64,000 bases of DNA from Cacajao melanocephalus. Taxonomy: Eukaryota > Chordata > Mammalia > Primates > Pitheciidae. The notes beneath the pieces were generated by a model. It ran no database searches, was not told where the DNA came from, and was given only the letters and a program-made list of their open reading frames with translations. Location: the NCBI GenBank assembly GCA_963573385.1, contig CAUYLG010022071.1:62001-126000 (forward strand), written 5' to 3'. The position numbers and the translations under genes are program-made. Numbering within the stretch: the first letter of the stretch is position 1; each line of letters begins with the position of its first letter. Shown here piece by piece: positions 1 through 24,364 of this stretch.

Positions 1-227
1 AACCAAGGTGGGCAGATCCCTAAGGTCAGAAGTTCGAGACCAGCCTAGCCAACATGGTGAAACCCTGTCTCTACTAAAAACACAAAAATTAGCTAGGCAT
101 GGTGGTGGGTGCCTGTAATCCCAGCTACTCAAGAGGCTGAGGCAGAAGAATTTTTTGAACCCAGGTGTCACTGCACTCTAGCCTGGCTGACATAGAGAGA
201 TTCCATCTCAAAAAAAAAAAAAAAAAA
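1..227 (+). repeat. Alu, cut by window start
   Basis: Begins inside the left monomer. Middle A-rich linker near 80, second monomer ends in about 17 A at 211-227. Confidence 0.95.
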
Positions 228-239
228 TTAGATCTTGTT

Positions 240-540
240 GGCCAGGTGTGGTGGCTCACGCCTGTGATCTTAGCACTTTGGGAGGCCAAGGCAGGTGGAT
301 CACGAGGTCAGGAGTTTGAGACCAGCCTGGCCAACATAGTGAAACCCTGTCTCTACTAAAAATACAAAAAAAATTAGCAGGCATGATGGTGGGCACCTGT
401 AGTTCCAGCTACTTAGGAGGCTGAGGCAGGAGAATTGTTTGAAGCTGGGAGGTGGAGGTTGCATTAAGGTAAGATAGCACCACTGCACTCCAGCCTGGGT
501 GACAGAGTGAGACTCTGTCTCCAAAAAAAAAAAAAAAAAA
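240..540 (+). repeat. Alu, full length
   Basis: Complete dimer with terminal A run 522-540, in direct tandem with the preceding Alu. Confidence 0.95.
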
Positions 541-614
541 GAATCCTGAGATAGGTTTACTAAAGTCATCAACTGTAACTGTGGACCTGTTTATTTCTCT
601 TTTCAGTTCTGTTG

Positions 615-872
615 GTTTCTTTTTGGAGATAGGGTTTTGCTCTGTCACTCACGCTGAAGTGATGTGGCTCAATCATAGCTCACTGAAGCCTCCAACTCCT
701 GGGCAGCTGGGCTCAAAAGGCACACACCACCACACTTGGCTAACTAATTTTGTGAAGAGACACCGTCTTACTATTGCCCTGGCTGGTCTTGAACTCCTGG
801 GCTCAAGCAATCCTCCGTCCTTGGCCTCTGGAAGGGCTGAGATTACAGGTGTGAGCCACTGGGCCCTGTCCT
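615..872 (-). repeat. Alu, J-like, diverged
   Basis: Antisense Alu with many substitutions and small gaps; the T-rich start has decayed. Confidence 0.9.
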
Positions 873-1119
873 ATTAGTTTTTGATACATATATTTTAAAG
901 CTCTTTTGTTAGATGCATGCACATTTGAATAATGTCTTCTTGGTGAATTCTTACCATTATGTAATGTCCCCTCTTTATCTCTGCAGATTTTCTTTATTCT
1001 GAAGTCTATTTTATATGACATTAATATAACCCCATTCTTTTTTTTATTAGTGTTTTCATGGTATGTCTTTAACCATCCTTTTACTTTAGACTAGCTGTAT
1101 TATTTTTGAAGTGAGTCAT

Positions 1120-2034
1120 TTAGAAAATCCATTCTAATAATCTTTGTCTTTTTAAAGAAAAATGGCTTTGAAATATAATTCACATACCATACAACTAACT
1201 CTTTTAAGCATCCAATTCAGTGTTTTTAGTATATTAACAGGGTTGTGCAACCACCACTATAATCTAATTTTAGAACATTTTTGTGCCCCTAAAAGAAACA
1301 TGGCACCGATTAGCAGTCAATCCCATTCTTCTCTTCCCTCTCCCAAGCTCTAAGCAACCACTTGTCTACTCTGTTTCTATAAAATTTGTCTATTTTGGAC
1401 ATTTCATATAAATGGAATCATACAATATGCAATCTTTTGTAAATGGCTTAGTTTAATATTTTCATGGTTTATCCATGTTGCAGCATATATCAGTACTTCA
1501 TTGCTTTTTTTTTCCCCCACTGCTGCCACGTTATTGCTTTTTTATTGCTAAAAGTAAAAATATTCCATTTTATGAATATACCACATTTTGTTTATCCATT
1601 CATCAGTTAATAGACATTTGGGTTGTTTCCATGTTTTGGCTATTAGAAACAATGCTGCTATGAACATTCAGGTACAAGTTTTCATATAAATGTATATTTT
1701 TATTTCTCTTGGGCATGTAACTAGCGTAGGAAGTAGTGGATCATACGGTAACTTAGTATTCTAAAGAACTGCCAGACTGTTTTCCATAGCAACTGTACTA
1801 TTTTTACATTCTTACCAGCAGTGTATGAGACTTTTAATTTCTCCATATCATCACCAAAATTTATTATTGGTCTTTTTTTCTATTTTAGTCATCTTAGTGG
1901 GTCTGAAGTGGTATTTCACAATTTTGGTTTTCAATTCCCTTAATGATAAATGATGAACATTTTTTCATAGGTTTATTAGTCATTTGTTTATCTTCTTCTT
2001 TGGAGAAATTTTTATTCAAATCCCTTGCTCAACT
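1120..2034 (-). mobile_element. L1 3' fragment (old L1M type)
   Basis: Antisense of the end of L1 ORF2 and its 3' part, including the typical antisense motif for writing a count on a distant template, around 1,590-1,660. Frames are broken. Interrupted at 2,035 by an Alu. Confidence 0.8.
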
Positions 2035-2349
2035 TTTTTTTTTTTTTTTTTTGAGATGATGGAGTTTCATTCTTATCGCCCAGGCTGGAGTGTAATGGTG
2101 CAATCTCAGATCACTGCAGCTTCCACCTCCCAGTTCAAGCGATTCTCCTACCTCAGCCTCCCTAGTAACTGGAATTACAAGTGCCCCCCACCATGCCCAG
2201 CTAATTTTTTGTATTTTTTTTTTGTAGAGAGAGATGGGATCTTCTTATGTTACACAGATTGGCTTCAAATTCCTGGGCTCAAGCAGTCCTTCCACCTCGG
2301 CCTCCTGAAGTGCTAGGACTAGAGGCATGAGCCACATCACACACCTAGC
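2035..2349 (-). repeat. Alu
   Basis: Antisense Alu with T run at its left edge; inserted in the L1 fragment. Confidence 0.95.
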
Positions 2350-3190
2350 CTACATTCTTGTTTGTTTTAGAAGTTTTCAATCTGGTTGTGTCCAGGCCAC
2401 AAGTTCTGACTAGCCTTCTGTAGGCTGTGGTTCCAATGTCAGTTCAGTTTCTAAAGTCTTTGCAATGCTATTCATATCAATTACACATGTGCACCAGGTA
2501 GTGGCCAGTCTAGAATTTGGGCAGTGGTGATCTATCTTATACATAGTTAAGTCCTAAAAGTCTACATATGCTAGGGAAGCCCATTTTTATTCATTTTTGG
2601 TAGAAATGTATTAGTAGGTGCTGGATTTAATCAAATACTTTTTTCCCTAGCATTTATTGAGTTGACTGTATTGTTTCTGCCAATTCTCACTTATAGTGGT
2701 TTATGTCCTTGCACGTTTGATGATTTTTGAGTGAATTCATATTTGATTTATACTAATCTTTGAGAAGTTTCTTTTCAGATGTTCTAGCTTCTATGAGAGA
2801 CCCCTACTTAATAAAGAAATCTCAGGTTCAGAGTTCCTTCCTGCAGCTAACTGAAAATAATGAGTGGACCCTGTTATGAAGCTTGCTTCTGTTCCCCATT
2901 TTGGTTTTAATGCATGTATTTGCATGTATATGGTTTTTATATCTATTGAGGGAATGTGATAAGAGATTTTCATTATTTCCTGTAAGTGCACAATGCATTA
3001 ATAAATATTCTATCCAGGAGTTCACTGTTCTGTACTGGGAGAGCCCCACTAAGAATTAAACTTTTTTGTGTGTGTTTTTTTGGTGACTGCCCCTGAAAGT
3101 CTAAGATTAAGTCTAAAGGTAAGCAACATAAGATTTCAACAGACAATTCCTGTCTGGTATATTTCCTTCCATTGTTGAAAAACCACCCAA
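2350..3190. other. Intronic, mostly unassigned
   Basis: Part of 2,560-2,790 resembles antisense L1 ORF2. The rest is A/T-rich without a frame, RNA or repeat that I recognise. Confidence 0.4.
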
Positions 3191-3192
3191 AT

Positions 3193-3473
3193 TGGCCAGA
3201 GGTGTTGCCTATAATCCCAGAAGTTTGGGAGGCTTAGGCTGGAGGATTGCTTGAACCCAGGAATTTGACACCAGCCTAGGCAATAAAGTGAGACCCTGTC
3301 TCTACAAAAATTAAAAATTAGCCAGGCATAGTGGTGTGCATCTGTATTCCCAGCTACTTGGTAGTTTCAGGCAGGAGGACCACTTGAGCCCTGGAGGCTG
3401 AAGCTGCAATGAGCCATGACTGCATTGCTGCACTCCAACCTGGGTGATGGAGTGAGACTCTGTCTCAAAAAAA
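3193..3473 (+). repeat. Alu, J-like
   Basis: Sense Alu with short A tail. Confidence 0.92.
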
Positions 3474-3623
3474 CTCCACAAAACTGCCCAAATTAATCAT
3501 TATTACTATTGTTCTAAAAAGCCAATGCTAACTGAAATGAATTGCCTTTTTCACCACCGTTTCTTACATTCATATTCCTTCCATTTTCTTCTTCCTCAAG
3601 TATACACTTAAGTAGTTTATTTT

Positions 3624-3912
3624 ACTTTTCAAGATGGAGTCTCATTCTATCACCCAGGTTGGAGTGCAGCAGCACCATCTCGGCTCACTGCAGCCTCCGC
3701 CCCCAAGTTTCAAGTGATTCTCGTGCCTCAGCCTCCCAGGTAGCTGGGACTACAGGAATGTGCCACCGTGCTCAGTGAATTTTTGTATTTTTAGTAGAGA
3801 TGGGGTTTCACCACGTTGGCCAGGATGGTTTCAAACTCCTGACCTCAAGTGATCCACCCGCCTGAGCCTCCCAAAGTGCTGGGATTACAGGTGTAAGTCA
3901 TTGCGCCCAGCC
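3624..3912 (-). repeat. Alu
   Basis: Antisense, near full length; its end matches the usual left-monomer start. Confidence 0.94.
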
Positions 3913-5100
3913 ATATTTCATAGTTTCTTAAATCACTATGAAAATGATTATTATTTCACCATCATTTTTGAAAGACAGTTCAGGTGGGCACAGAATTTCA
4001 GGTCAAAAGTTACTTTCTCTTTGAATTAAATATTGGAGCCCGAGTATAGTGGCTCATGCCTATAATCCTAACACTTTGGGAGGCTGAGATGGGCAGATCA
4101 CTCGAGCCCAAGAGTTTGAGACCAGACTGGTCAACATAGTGAGACTCCATCTCTACCGAAAGTTTAAAAAAATTAGGTGGGCACCGTGGCATATGCCTAT
4201 AGTTCCAGGTAGTCAGGAAGTTGAGGAGCTGAACCGAGGAGGTTGAGGCTGCAGCGAGCTGTGATCACACCACTGCCTCTAGCCTGGGCAACAGGATTAG
4301 ACTCTGTCTCCAAAAAATTATGTAATAATTTAAAAACAAAAATAAAGATTTTAGTTCATTGCCTTATGCTGCACTTCAAAAATCTGTTTTCAGCCTATTG
4401 GTCATTCCTTTCTAGGTAATTGGTCTCTTCTCTTGGAAGCTTTTAGCTTTCAAGATCTCATGTTTATCCCTGATGTTCTCCAGTTTTACTTCATAACATA
4501 CATCTAGATGTAGGTTTCTATTAATTTATCTTGTTTGGGACTTTGCTTTCTTATGCTGAGAAATTCATATCCTGGAAATTACAGTCATTATTATTTTCTC
4601 TCCTGGTGAGACCAGAAGCTGGAAGTTCTTTTCCTCCTTTTATGTATGTATGTTGTGTATTGGACCTTCTCATTCTGTCTTCTGTTTCTCTTAACTTCTG
4701 TTTGTCTTGCTGTGTTCCATTCTAGGTAATCTACTCAGAGCTGTATCCTCCAGTTCTCTAACTTTATCTTCAATTATGGATATTAACCTCTTATCAGGTA
4801 AGTGGTTTGCAAATAATTGCCTTTTCATTTTGTTGCTTATTTCCTTTGCTAAACAGAAGCTTTTTTTTTTTTTTTTTGGTTTTGGTTTTTTAACAGAAAT
4901 GTTTTTTTGGTTGGATGTAGTCCCATTTACTTATTTTAGCTTTTGCAGCCTGAGCTTTTCTAAGGTCAGTGTCGAAGAGCTTATCCCTATGTTCTCTTCT
5001 AGGACTTTCACAGTTTCAGATCTTAACATTTTGGTCTTTTATCCTTTTGGCATTGATTTGTGTAATGGTATAAAATAAAGGTCCAATTTACTTCTTTTCT
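3913..5100 (-). mobile_element. Old L1 fragments (L1M/HAL1-like)
   Basis: Antisense L1-type sequence before and after the Alu at 4,037-4,318. The 4,800-5,095 part is the antisense ORF2 segment with the usual T run at 4,860. No frame is intact. Confidence 0.65.
4037..4318 (+). repeat. Alu
   Basis: Sense Alu, diverged, with a deleted stretch in the right monomer. Confidence 0.9.
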
Positions 5101-5104
5101 TTCT

Positions 5105-5396
5105 TTTTTTTTTTTTTTTGTGAGACAGAGTCTTCCTCTGTTCCACTCCACTTCCCAGGCTGGAGTGCGGTGGCGTGACCTGCGCCTCCTGGGTTCAAGC
5201 TATTCTCCTGCCTCAGCCTCCCAAGTGGCTGGGACTACAGGTGCATACCATCACACCCAGTTAATTTTTGTATTTTTAGTAGAGACAGGGCTTCACCATG
5301 TTGGCCAGGCTGGTCTCAAACTCCTGACCTCAGGTGATCTACCTGCCTTGGCCTCCCAAAATGCTAAGATTACAGGCGTGAGCCATTGCTCCCGGC
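5105..5396 (-). repeat. Alu, S-like
   Basis: Antisense, near full length. Confidence 0.94.
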
Positions 5397-5412
5397 CAAA
5401 GGTCCAATTTCA

Positions 5413-5692
5413 TTCTTTTTCTTGGAGATAGGATCTTGCTCGATCACCTAGGCTGGAGCACAGTGACATGATCATAGCTTATTGTAACTTTAAGCTCCCG
5501 GGCTCAAGCCACCTTCCCACCTTAGCCTCTAAGTAGACGGGACTACAGGGTGCGCAACTATGCCCAGCTAATTTTTGTATTTTTTGAAGAGACGGAGTCT
5601 TACCATGTTGCTCAGGCTGGTCTTGAACCTCTGGGCTCAAGCAAGCCTACCTCGGCCTCCCAAAGAGCTGGGATTATAGGCGAGGGCCACTC
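5413..5692 (-). repeat. Alu, J-like
   Basis: Antisense, diverged. The flanking words before 5,413 and after 5,692 look alike and could be its target duplication. Confidence 0.9.
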
Positions 5693-5807
5693 AATTTCAT
5701 TCTTAACACTTATATGTGCTAGCTTCTTCAGTGTGCTTTGCACAGCACCACTTGAACTCAATTGGTACTATTAAAACATGCAGGATTGGATACAAGAGAG
5801 TACTCAC

Positions 5808-18373
<12,566 letters not shown>

Positions 18374-18929
18374 AATCAACTATAAGGGGGAAAAAGTCAG
18401 TTAAAATTAAATATGATACAGAATATTTGAAGTATACTATACAGTCATATAAAAATTGATCATTTGCCTCAATGGAAAAGAACTGGTAGTAACGGCATAG
18501 AGATAGAAAGGGGACTTTGCATATTCTTTAAATTTTTTGAATTTTGGCCCACAAAAACATATTTAAACTTAATAAAAGGCACATATGAACATAAACTATT
18601 ATGACTAAATTTTCAAATGTTATCTCATTGAAGAATGATGACAGTCTTCCTGTCTATGGACACAAACATATCTGTCTCCAGTTTAGGGAAGTTTCAAAGT
18701 ACATACATAGTTTTATATACAGAATTTATTGAGTAAAAATTGAACAAATAAAACTATACCTAAGGAAGTTCTAAAGATCTAGAAAACTTAATCAACTTCA
18801 GGATACGTAGGCTGGTTAAGAATGAGAATAAATGAGCTATGAGAGATCAAATATGGCAAATAGGGAGAGAACTACTAATAAAGAGGCTGGTAAAAGATTT
18901 GGACAAAATTTAATGTTTTTAAAGGTTAC

Positions 18930-19975
18930 CTGGAAAGACAAAAAAAGAAGGCTAGTCAGCAAGCATATGAAAAGATGCTCAATATCACTAACTACTAAGG
19001 AAATGTACTGAAAACTACAATGAAATATCACCTCATACCCATTAGAATGGGTAATATGAAGACACAGAAAATAGCAAGTGTTGGCCAGGATGTGGAGTAA
19101 TTGGAACCCTTGTATACTACTGTGCTACTGGGAATGCAAAATGATGCAGCTATTATGGAAAATGCTATGGCAGTTCCTCAAACAATTAAAAACTGAGTAA
19201 TTTCACTTGTTGGTATATATATCCAAAAGAATTGAAAGCAGGGTCTCAAAGAGAAGAATATTTGTATACCCATGTTCATGGCAGCATTATTATTCACAAT
19301 AGCCAAAAGGTGGAAGCAACCCAAATATTCATCAGTGGATGAATGGATAAAACAGTGACTGTACATACAATGGAATATTGTTCAGCCTTAGGAAGAAAAT
19401 TCCTGTCACGTGCTACAACATGGATGAACCTTGAGCATGTTGTGCTAAGTGAAATAACCCCGTCACAAAAATGAAAAGCTTTATGATTCCACTAATTTGA
19501 CATATCTAGGAAGTCGAATGGTGGCTGTCAGGAACTAGGGGAAGGAGGAAATGGAGAGTTGCTGTTTAATGGGCATAAAAAAGTTCTGGGCCAGGGATGG
19601 TGGCTCACAGCTGTAATCCCAGCACTTTGGGAGGCCAAGGCAGGTGGACTGCCTGAACTGAGGAGTTCGAGACCAGCCTGGGCAATATGATGAAACCCCA
19701 TTTCTACTAAAATACAGAAACAATTAGCTGGGGGGCTGCGGGGAGGGAGGGTGAGTGCCTGTAATACCAGCTACTTGGGAGGTTGAGGCACAAGAATTGC
19801 ATGAACCCAGGAGGCAGAGGTTGCAGTGAGTGGGACTGCACCATTGCACTCCAGCCTGAGTAACAGAGTGAGACTCTGTCTCAAAAAAAAAAGAAAAAAA
19901 AAAGTTCTGGACATTGGTTGTACACAGTGTGAATGTATTTAACACTACAGAACTGTTTAAAAATAGTTAATATGA
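18930..19975 (+). mobile_element. L1 ORF2 3' end and 3' region
   Basis: Plus-strand end of L1 ORF2, with the segment ttattcacaatagccaaaag and the later one for the final ORF2 residues, 19,280-19,460. Split by the Alu at 19,590. Many differences from young L1. Confidence 0.85.
19590..19902 (+). repeat. Alu inserted in L1
   Basis: Sense Alu. The word aaaaaagttctgg stands just before it (about 19,577) and just after its tail (about 19,898), giving a target duplication. Confidence 0.95.
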
Positions 19976-20188
19976 CCAGGTGTGATGGCTTACGCCTGTA
20001 ATTCCAGCTCATTGGGAGGCTGAGGCACAACAATCACGTGAGCCCAGGAATTTGACACCAGACCTGACAACACAGTGAGAGCCCATCTTTACAAAAAACA
20101 CAAAATTAGCTGGGTGTGATAGTGTGCTCCTGTAGTCTCAACTACTCAGGAGGCTGAGGCAAGAGGATTGCTTCAGCCCAGGAGTCAA
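19975..20188 (+). repeat. Alu, 3'-truncated
   Basis: Sense Alu that ends within the right monomer without an A tail, consistent with a deletion. Confidence 0.9.
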
Positions 20189-20779
20189 CTAGTTTCCAAA
20201 TTCTAGAGAAATCAGAGAAACAAGTATGTTCAAAATTTCATTCACAGCAGTATACTTTATTCAACTGCTACCAGGTGTAAATAGTTCAAATGAAAATTTT
20301 GCTTGACTCTGAAAAAAACAAAGAATCAGCAGCATTTTAATCAAAGTTAAAAAGATTACTTCAGTTTTCTATTGGTTCAGTTAATTCAATTAACTCATTT
20401 TATTTGATATTCATGAACATTCCAGCTCTTCATGAGTTCTGAAAGTTGTTTCCTCTATTCTTATGTTATGATTACCAAAGTTATTAGAAACATGCATTTA
20501 AGAAAACCTGCTAGAGTGCTATAGCTAATTATAAACTACCTTCTAAAGAGGATTAAAACAAGAACAACTGTCTGTGGTGATAAAAAGTTTTAGGAGAGTC
20601 ACTATTAAAGCCACAAATAAGGAAATTTGGTTACTTCTGTGGCACACAATATTTTGCATAACAATTATAATTAACATACACTAAGTCATATTAGAATTAC
20701 AGGAGTTTCCCAATAACTTTGGAACATATAGTCCAAAGAAAACAAAACACCGTTTCACATTTGATAAGGCTTCCTGTAT

Positions 20780-21081
20780 GTTTTTTTTTTTTTTTTTTTT
20801 TTTGAGATGGAGTCTCGCTCTGTCACTCAGGCTGGAGAGCAGTGGTGCCCTTGGCTTACTGCAACCTCTGCCTCCCAGGTTCAAGCGCTTCTCCTGCCTC
20901 AGATTCCCGAAGAGCTGGCACTACAGGTGTGCACCACCATGCCTGACTAACTTTTATTTTTGGAAGAGATGGGGTTTCACCATGTTGGCCAGGCTGGTCT
21001 CAAACTCCTGACCTCAGGTGATCTGCCCGCCTGAGCCTCCCGAAGTGCTGGGATTACAGCCGTGAGCCACTGCACCAGGCC
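20780..21081 (-). repeat. Alu
   Basis: Antisense with about 23 T at its edge. Confidence 0.95.
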
Positions 21082-22148
21082 AACTTAAAACAATTATTTA
21101 ACCTTTCAGGCAAAAACAAACAAAAAACACATTCCCGTGCCTCCTTATAGTCTTTTACCAAAAGTACATTCTACTTTCCTTACATACCTTATAGGTAAAA
21201 GTGTTTCTTCAATAGTCTCAATTACATGCTACAATGTTAACTTTTAGCAACTTTTACTTTTGGTGAAAATCCTGGTTAGCAAGCAATTTTAATTATGTAC
21301 TAAGTGTGGAGACTAGCCTAGGACACACCAGGCAGAAGTGCAGATAAAAGCTGACTCTCCAGCACAGCTAGGGGCGTGGCTAACTCCACAGGTCCCCAGG
21401 CCTTATCTAGAATCTAAAGGCTTTAAGGCAGGGTAAACTGAACAATTTTTAAAAGTCGAAGAAATAGTTTATGACCTTAAATCATTTAATAAAATATCTG
21501 ACCTGCATAATTTAGACTGTTTTTATCAATTTGAAAGCTGTTTTTATTTCCCAAAGATTACTAAAGTTACATGAACTAAAAGGCATTAGTTTTTATTTTA
21601 CTTTCAAAATATTTGATTTGCTTATTTTTAAACAGAAAAATAAATAAATGCTTATTTTGGTTTAGGCCAATTAATTAGAGCTCTTTTATATAAACATTAC
21701 ACACAACACCTACATAGCTATACAGAAAGATGATGAATACAGGGGTTGCAAGATTTTTCACTTGCCAGTTCTTAAGTTTCTTAATTGGATTACTGGCTTT
21801 GGGATGGAGCCCTTGGAAGAACAGGGCCAGGAAAGGGGTCTCTGGTGCCTCCTCTTTTTCCCCAAGTAGTCCAGGCTTTTAGGGCTTGAGTATCCACTTT
21901 TAATTAAACTGATTTTAACCATAGCACTCTTTAATAAAATCCTTTTAGAATTTTTTATGCCAAGTGGCTGATATTTCTGGCTTTTGAACTTTACCAAAGG
22001 TAACCCCCCAGGTGCTTAGAGGAAGGAAAATTTAAGACAGTCATGCAGAAAAGAGAATACACAAGGTCATGAAGATATTAAACCAGAAACGACCTACTTC
22101 CTAGGTGGGGAATCAAATCTGGACTGCTGCTGTGAAAGTGCAAAATCT

Positions 22149-22178
22149 GGCCAGGCAAGGTGGCTCATGCCTGGCCAT
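22149..22178. repeat. Alu 5' stub forming a 10-bp inverted repeat
   Basis: tggccaggca and tgcctggcca flank a 10-base spacer. The left part matches an Alu start; then a T run follows. It may be the residue of an inverted Alu pair after deletion. Confidence 0.7.
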
Positions 22179-22580
22179 TTTTTTTTTTTTTAAATTACCA
22201 TTCACTTAACCGTTTATACAGTGAGAGAGAAGCCAGAAATCTGACTGGTAAGAAATTCTTACCCTTTTGCCGACATGCCAGGCTTCTGGGTTCCCTTTCC
22301 CTTAGAGGTACTAGTATTTTGGCTTGTGGCATCATCGCCCTGGGGGCCAAGCCGTATCACAAAGGAAAAGTATCTTTTCTTCGTTCTGGCTGGAGCAACA
22401 TTCGTGTGATTAAACAAAGACATTAGCCACTCCACTTAGCACCCAGGAACCAACTGGCAAGGCTTAAATTTGACCCATGGGCCTGTCATCTTTAATCCAA
22501 CTTCGGACTTGAGTTTCAAAACGTGGTCTGTTGGCAATATGGTTGCCCTTAGTAACAGAAATGATAAGAAAAGCAAAGTA

Positions 22581-22879
22581 GCCAGGCGCGGTGGCGCGTG
22601 CCTGTAGTCCCAGCTACTCGGGAGGCTGAGGTGGGAGGATCGCTTGAGCCCAGGAGTTCTGTGCTGTAGTGAGCTATGCTGATCGGGTGCCCGCACTAAG
22701 TTCGGCATCAATATGGTGACCTCCGGGAGTGGGGGACCACCAGGTTGCCTAAGGAGGGGTGAACCGGCCCAGGTCGGAAACGGAGCAGGTCAAAACTCCT
22801 GTGCTAATCAGTAGTGGGATCGCGCCTGTGAACAGCCACTGCACTCCAGCCTGGGCAACATAGTGAGACCCCGTCTCTT
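22581..22879 (+). pseudogene. 7SL (SRP) RNA copy, near full length
   Basis: Plus-strand copy of about 299 bases of 7SL RNA, starting at gccaggcgcgg and ending at ccgtctctt, including the S-domain not found in Alu. Only a modest number of differences from 7SL are apparent. An A-rich tail follows, and a similar word (aagaaaagcaaagta before, aagaaaaggaaatta after) suggests a target duplication, so I call it a retroposed pseudogene rather than a working gene. Confidence 0.9.
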
Positions 22880-23475
22880 AAAGAAAAAAAAAAAAAGAAA
22901 AGGAAATTATTGCCTGTGGCAGGGTGGGGAAAGTAAAGAACTTAGGGAAGTCAGAGAAAAGACCCACTCATTGCAGCAGACAATGATAAGTTCAGGTGGC
23001 TGTTTGTCGGCAGCAAAGGGATCTATCTTTTCCGGCAGTCCCATTAGCTCTCAAGTTCCCCCTTTTAGGGAAGAAAAAGCTCCCCATGTCCCACAATCCT
23101 GTACATGCCTAACCCTGTCATCCACAGCCATCAGCAGAGTATAAGGCCAATTAATCCAAAGAGAACAGTAGCTAACATCCATCCTATAGTGCCAAACCTG
23201 TTCTTAGCTGAGCTGAGACAGACTTTACTGAGAGGAGACTCTAACCCCCTAAATCTTAGAAGGGCCTCTAACCCAAGTTCAGTCAAGCATCCTTGCCTTT
23301 TATTAAAAGGGACCTCTAACCCACTGTGTCTTAGGAGAGACTCCTAGACATATATACTGGAGTTTCCGCTTCTGTGGCCACCAGACATATGTTACAGGAC
23401 CCCAACACTTACCCAAAGGTAGCCGTTGGGTCAGGGTTTCTACACTATAGTCCCCCTTCATGGTCACCAGAAATA
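22880..23475 (-). mobile_element. Class I ERV leader/internal remnant
   Basis: Sequence downstream of the minus-strand LTR at 23,476-24,017. It opens six bases after the LTR with a primer-binding-site-like stretch (23,451-23,469) that resembles the 3' end of an Arg tRNA. No coding frame survives. The 7SL copy at 22,581 interrupts it, and 22,180-22,580 may be its continuation. Confidence 0.55.
23451..23469 (-). other. Putative retroviral primer-binding site
   Basis: On the minus strand it reads tggtgaccatgaaggggga, close to the complement of the tRNA-Arg 3' end with CCA. It begins six bases inside the LTR boundary. Confidence 0.5.
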
Positions 23476-24017
23476 TGTTACAGGACAGATATCTCGATCC
23501 AGACCCCCAACTGAGGGTTCCTGGATCTCGCACAAGAAAGAATTCAGGGCGAGCCCGCCATGGGATGTAAAAGCAACTTTATGAAGAAAGTAAAGGAATA
23601 AAAGAAGGGCTACTCCATAGACAGACCAGCCCCTAGAGCTGCTGGTTACCCATTTTTATGGTTATTTCTTGATGATATGCTAAACGAGGGGTAGATTATT
23701 CACACCTCCCCTTTTTAGGCCATATAGGATAACTTCCTGATATTGCCATGGCATTTGTAAATGGCGCTGGTGGGAGTGTAGCAGTGAGGATGACCAGAGG
23801 TCACCCTTGTGACGACCATTTTGGTTTTGCCAGGCTTCTTTACTGAAACCTGTTTTATCAGGAGGTCAGCACAAAGTACAGGTCGTAAAGACCTTGCTAT
23901 CTCATCCTGTGACTTATAATGCCCTAACTGTCTGGGAATTCAGCCTACTAGGTTTTAGCCTCATTTTACCCAGCTCCTGTTTAAGACGAAGTTGCTCTGG
24001 TTCACACGCCTCTGACA
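23476..24017 (-). mobile_element. Class I ERV LTR (5' LTR by position)
   Basis: About 542 bases, starting TGTCAGAGG and ending TGTAACA on the minus strand, so it has the TG...CA ends of an LTR. It resembles known primate class I LTRs, but I cannot name the family with confidence. Primer-binding-like sequence follows it. No second LTR copy is visible in the window. Confidence 0.75.
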
Positions 24018-24058
24018 CCATCTCTATTATTATTTAAAAAAAAAAAAAAAAAAAAAAA

Positions 24059-24364
24059 GGCCAGGCGTGGTGGCTCGTGCCTGTAATCCCAGCACTTTGG
24101 GAGGCCGAGGCAGGCGGATCATAAAGTCAGGCGTTCGAGATCAGCCTGGCCAACATGGTGAAATCCTGTCTCTACTAAAAACACAAACATTAGCTGGGCG
24201 TGGTGGCGCGCACCTGTAATCCCAGCTACTCAGGAGGCTGAAGCAGGAGAATCGATTGAACAGGGAGGCGGAGGCTGCAGTGAGCCGAGATCGCTCCACT
24301 GTACTCCAGCCTGGGCGACGGAGAGCGACACTACGTCTCAAAAAACAAACAAACAAACAAAAAA
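24059..24364 (+). repeat. Alu, S-like
   Basis: Sense, full length, CAAA-repeat tail. An A run at 24,038-24,058 precedes it directly. Confidence 0.95.

Larger units (their letters stand above)
1..5807 (-). other. ATF1: ATF1 intron following the KID exon (partial)
   Basis: This is the first 5.8 kb, in gene direction, of the intron after ATF1 codon 65; it continues beyond the window. It holds nine Alus (seven full or near full-length) and antisense L1 sequence at about 1,120-2,030, 2,560-2,790 and 3,913-5,100. I looked for the next ATF1 exon, which should begin with the Lys-Ile-Leu-Lys-Asp segment, and found none. The stretch 2,350-3,190 has only L1-like and unassigned sequence. Confidence 0.85.

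Noticed and set aside
22160..22426. 88-codon plus-strand frame beside the 7SL copy
   Set aside because: No recognised domain; it lies in probable ERV-derived sequence and on the strand opposite to the element.
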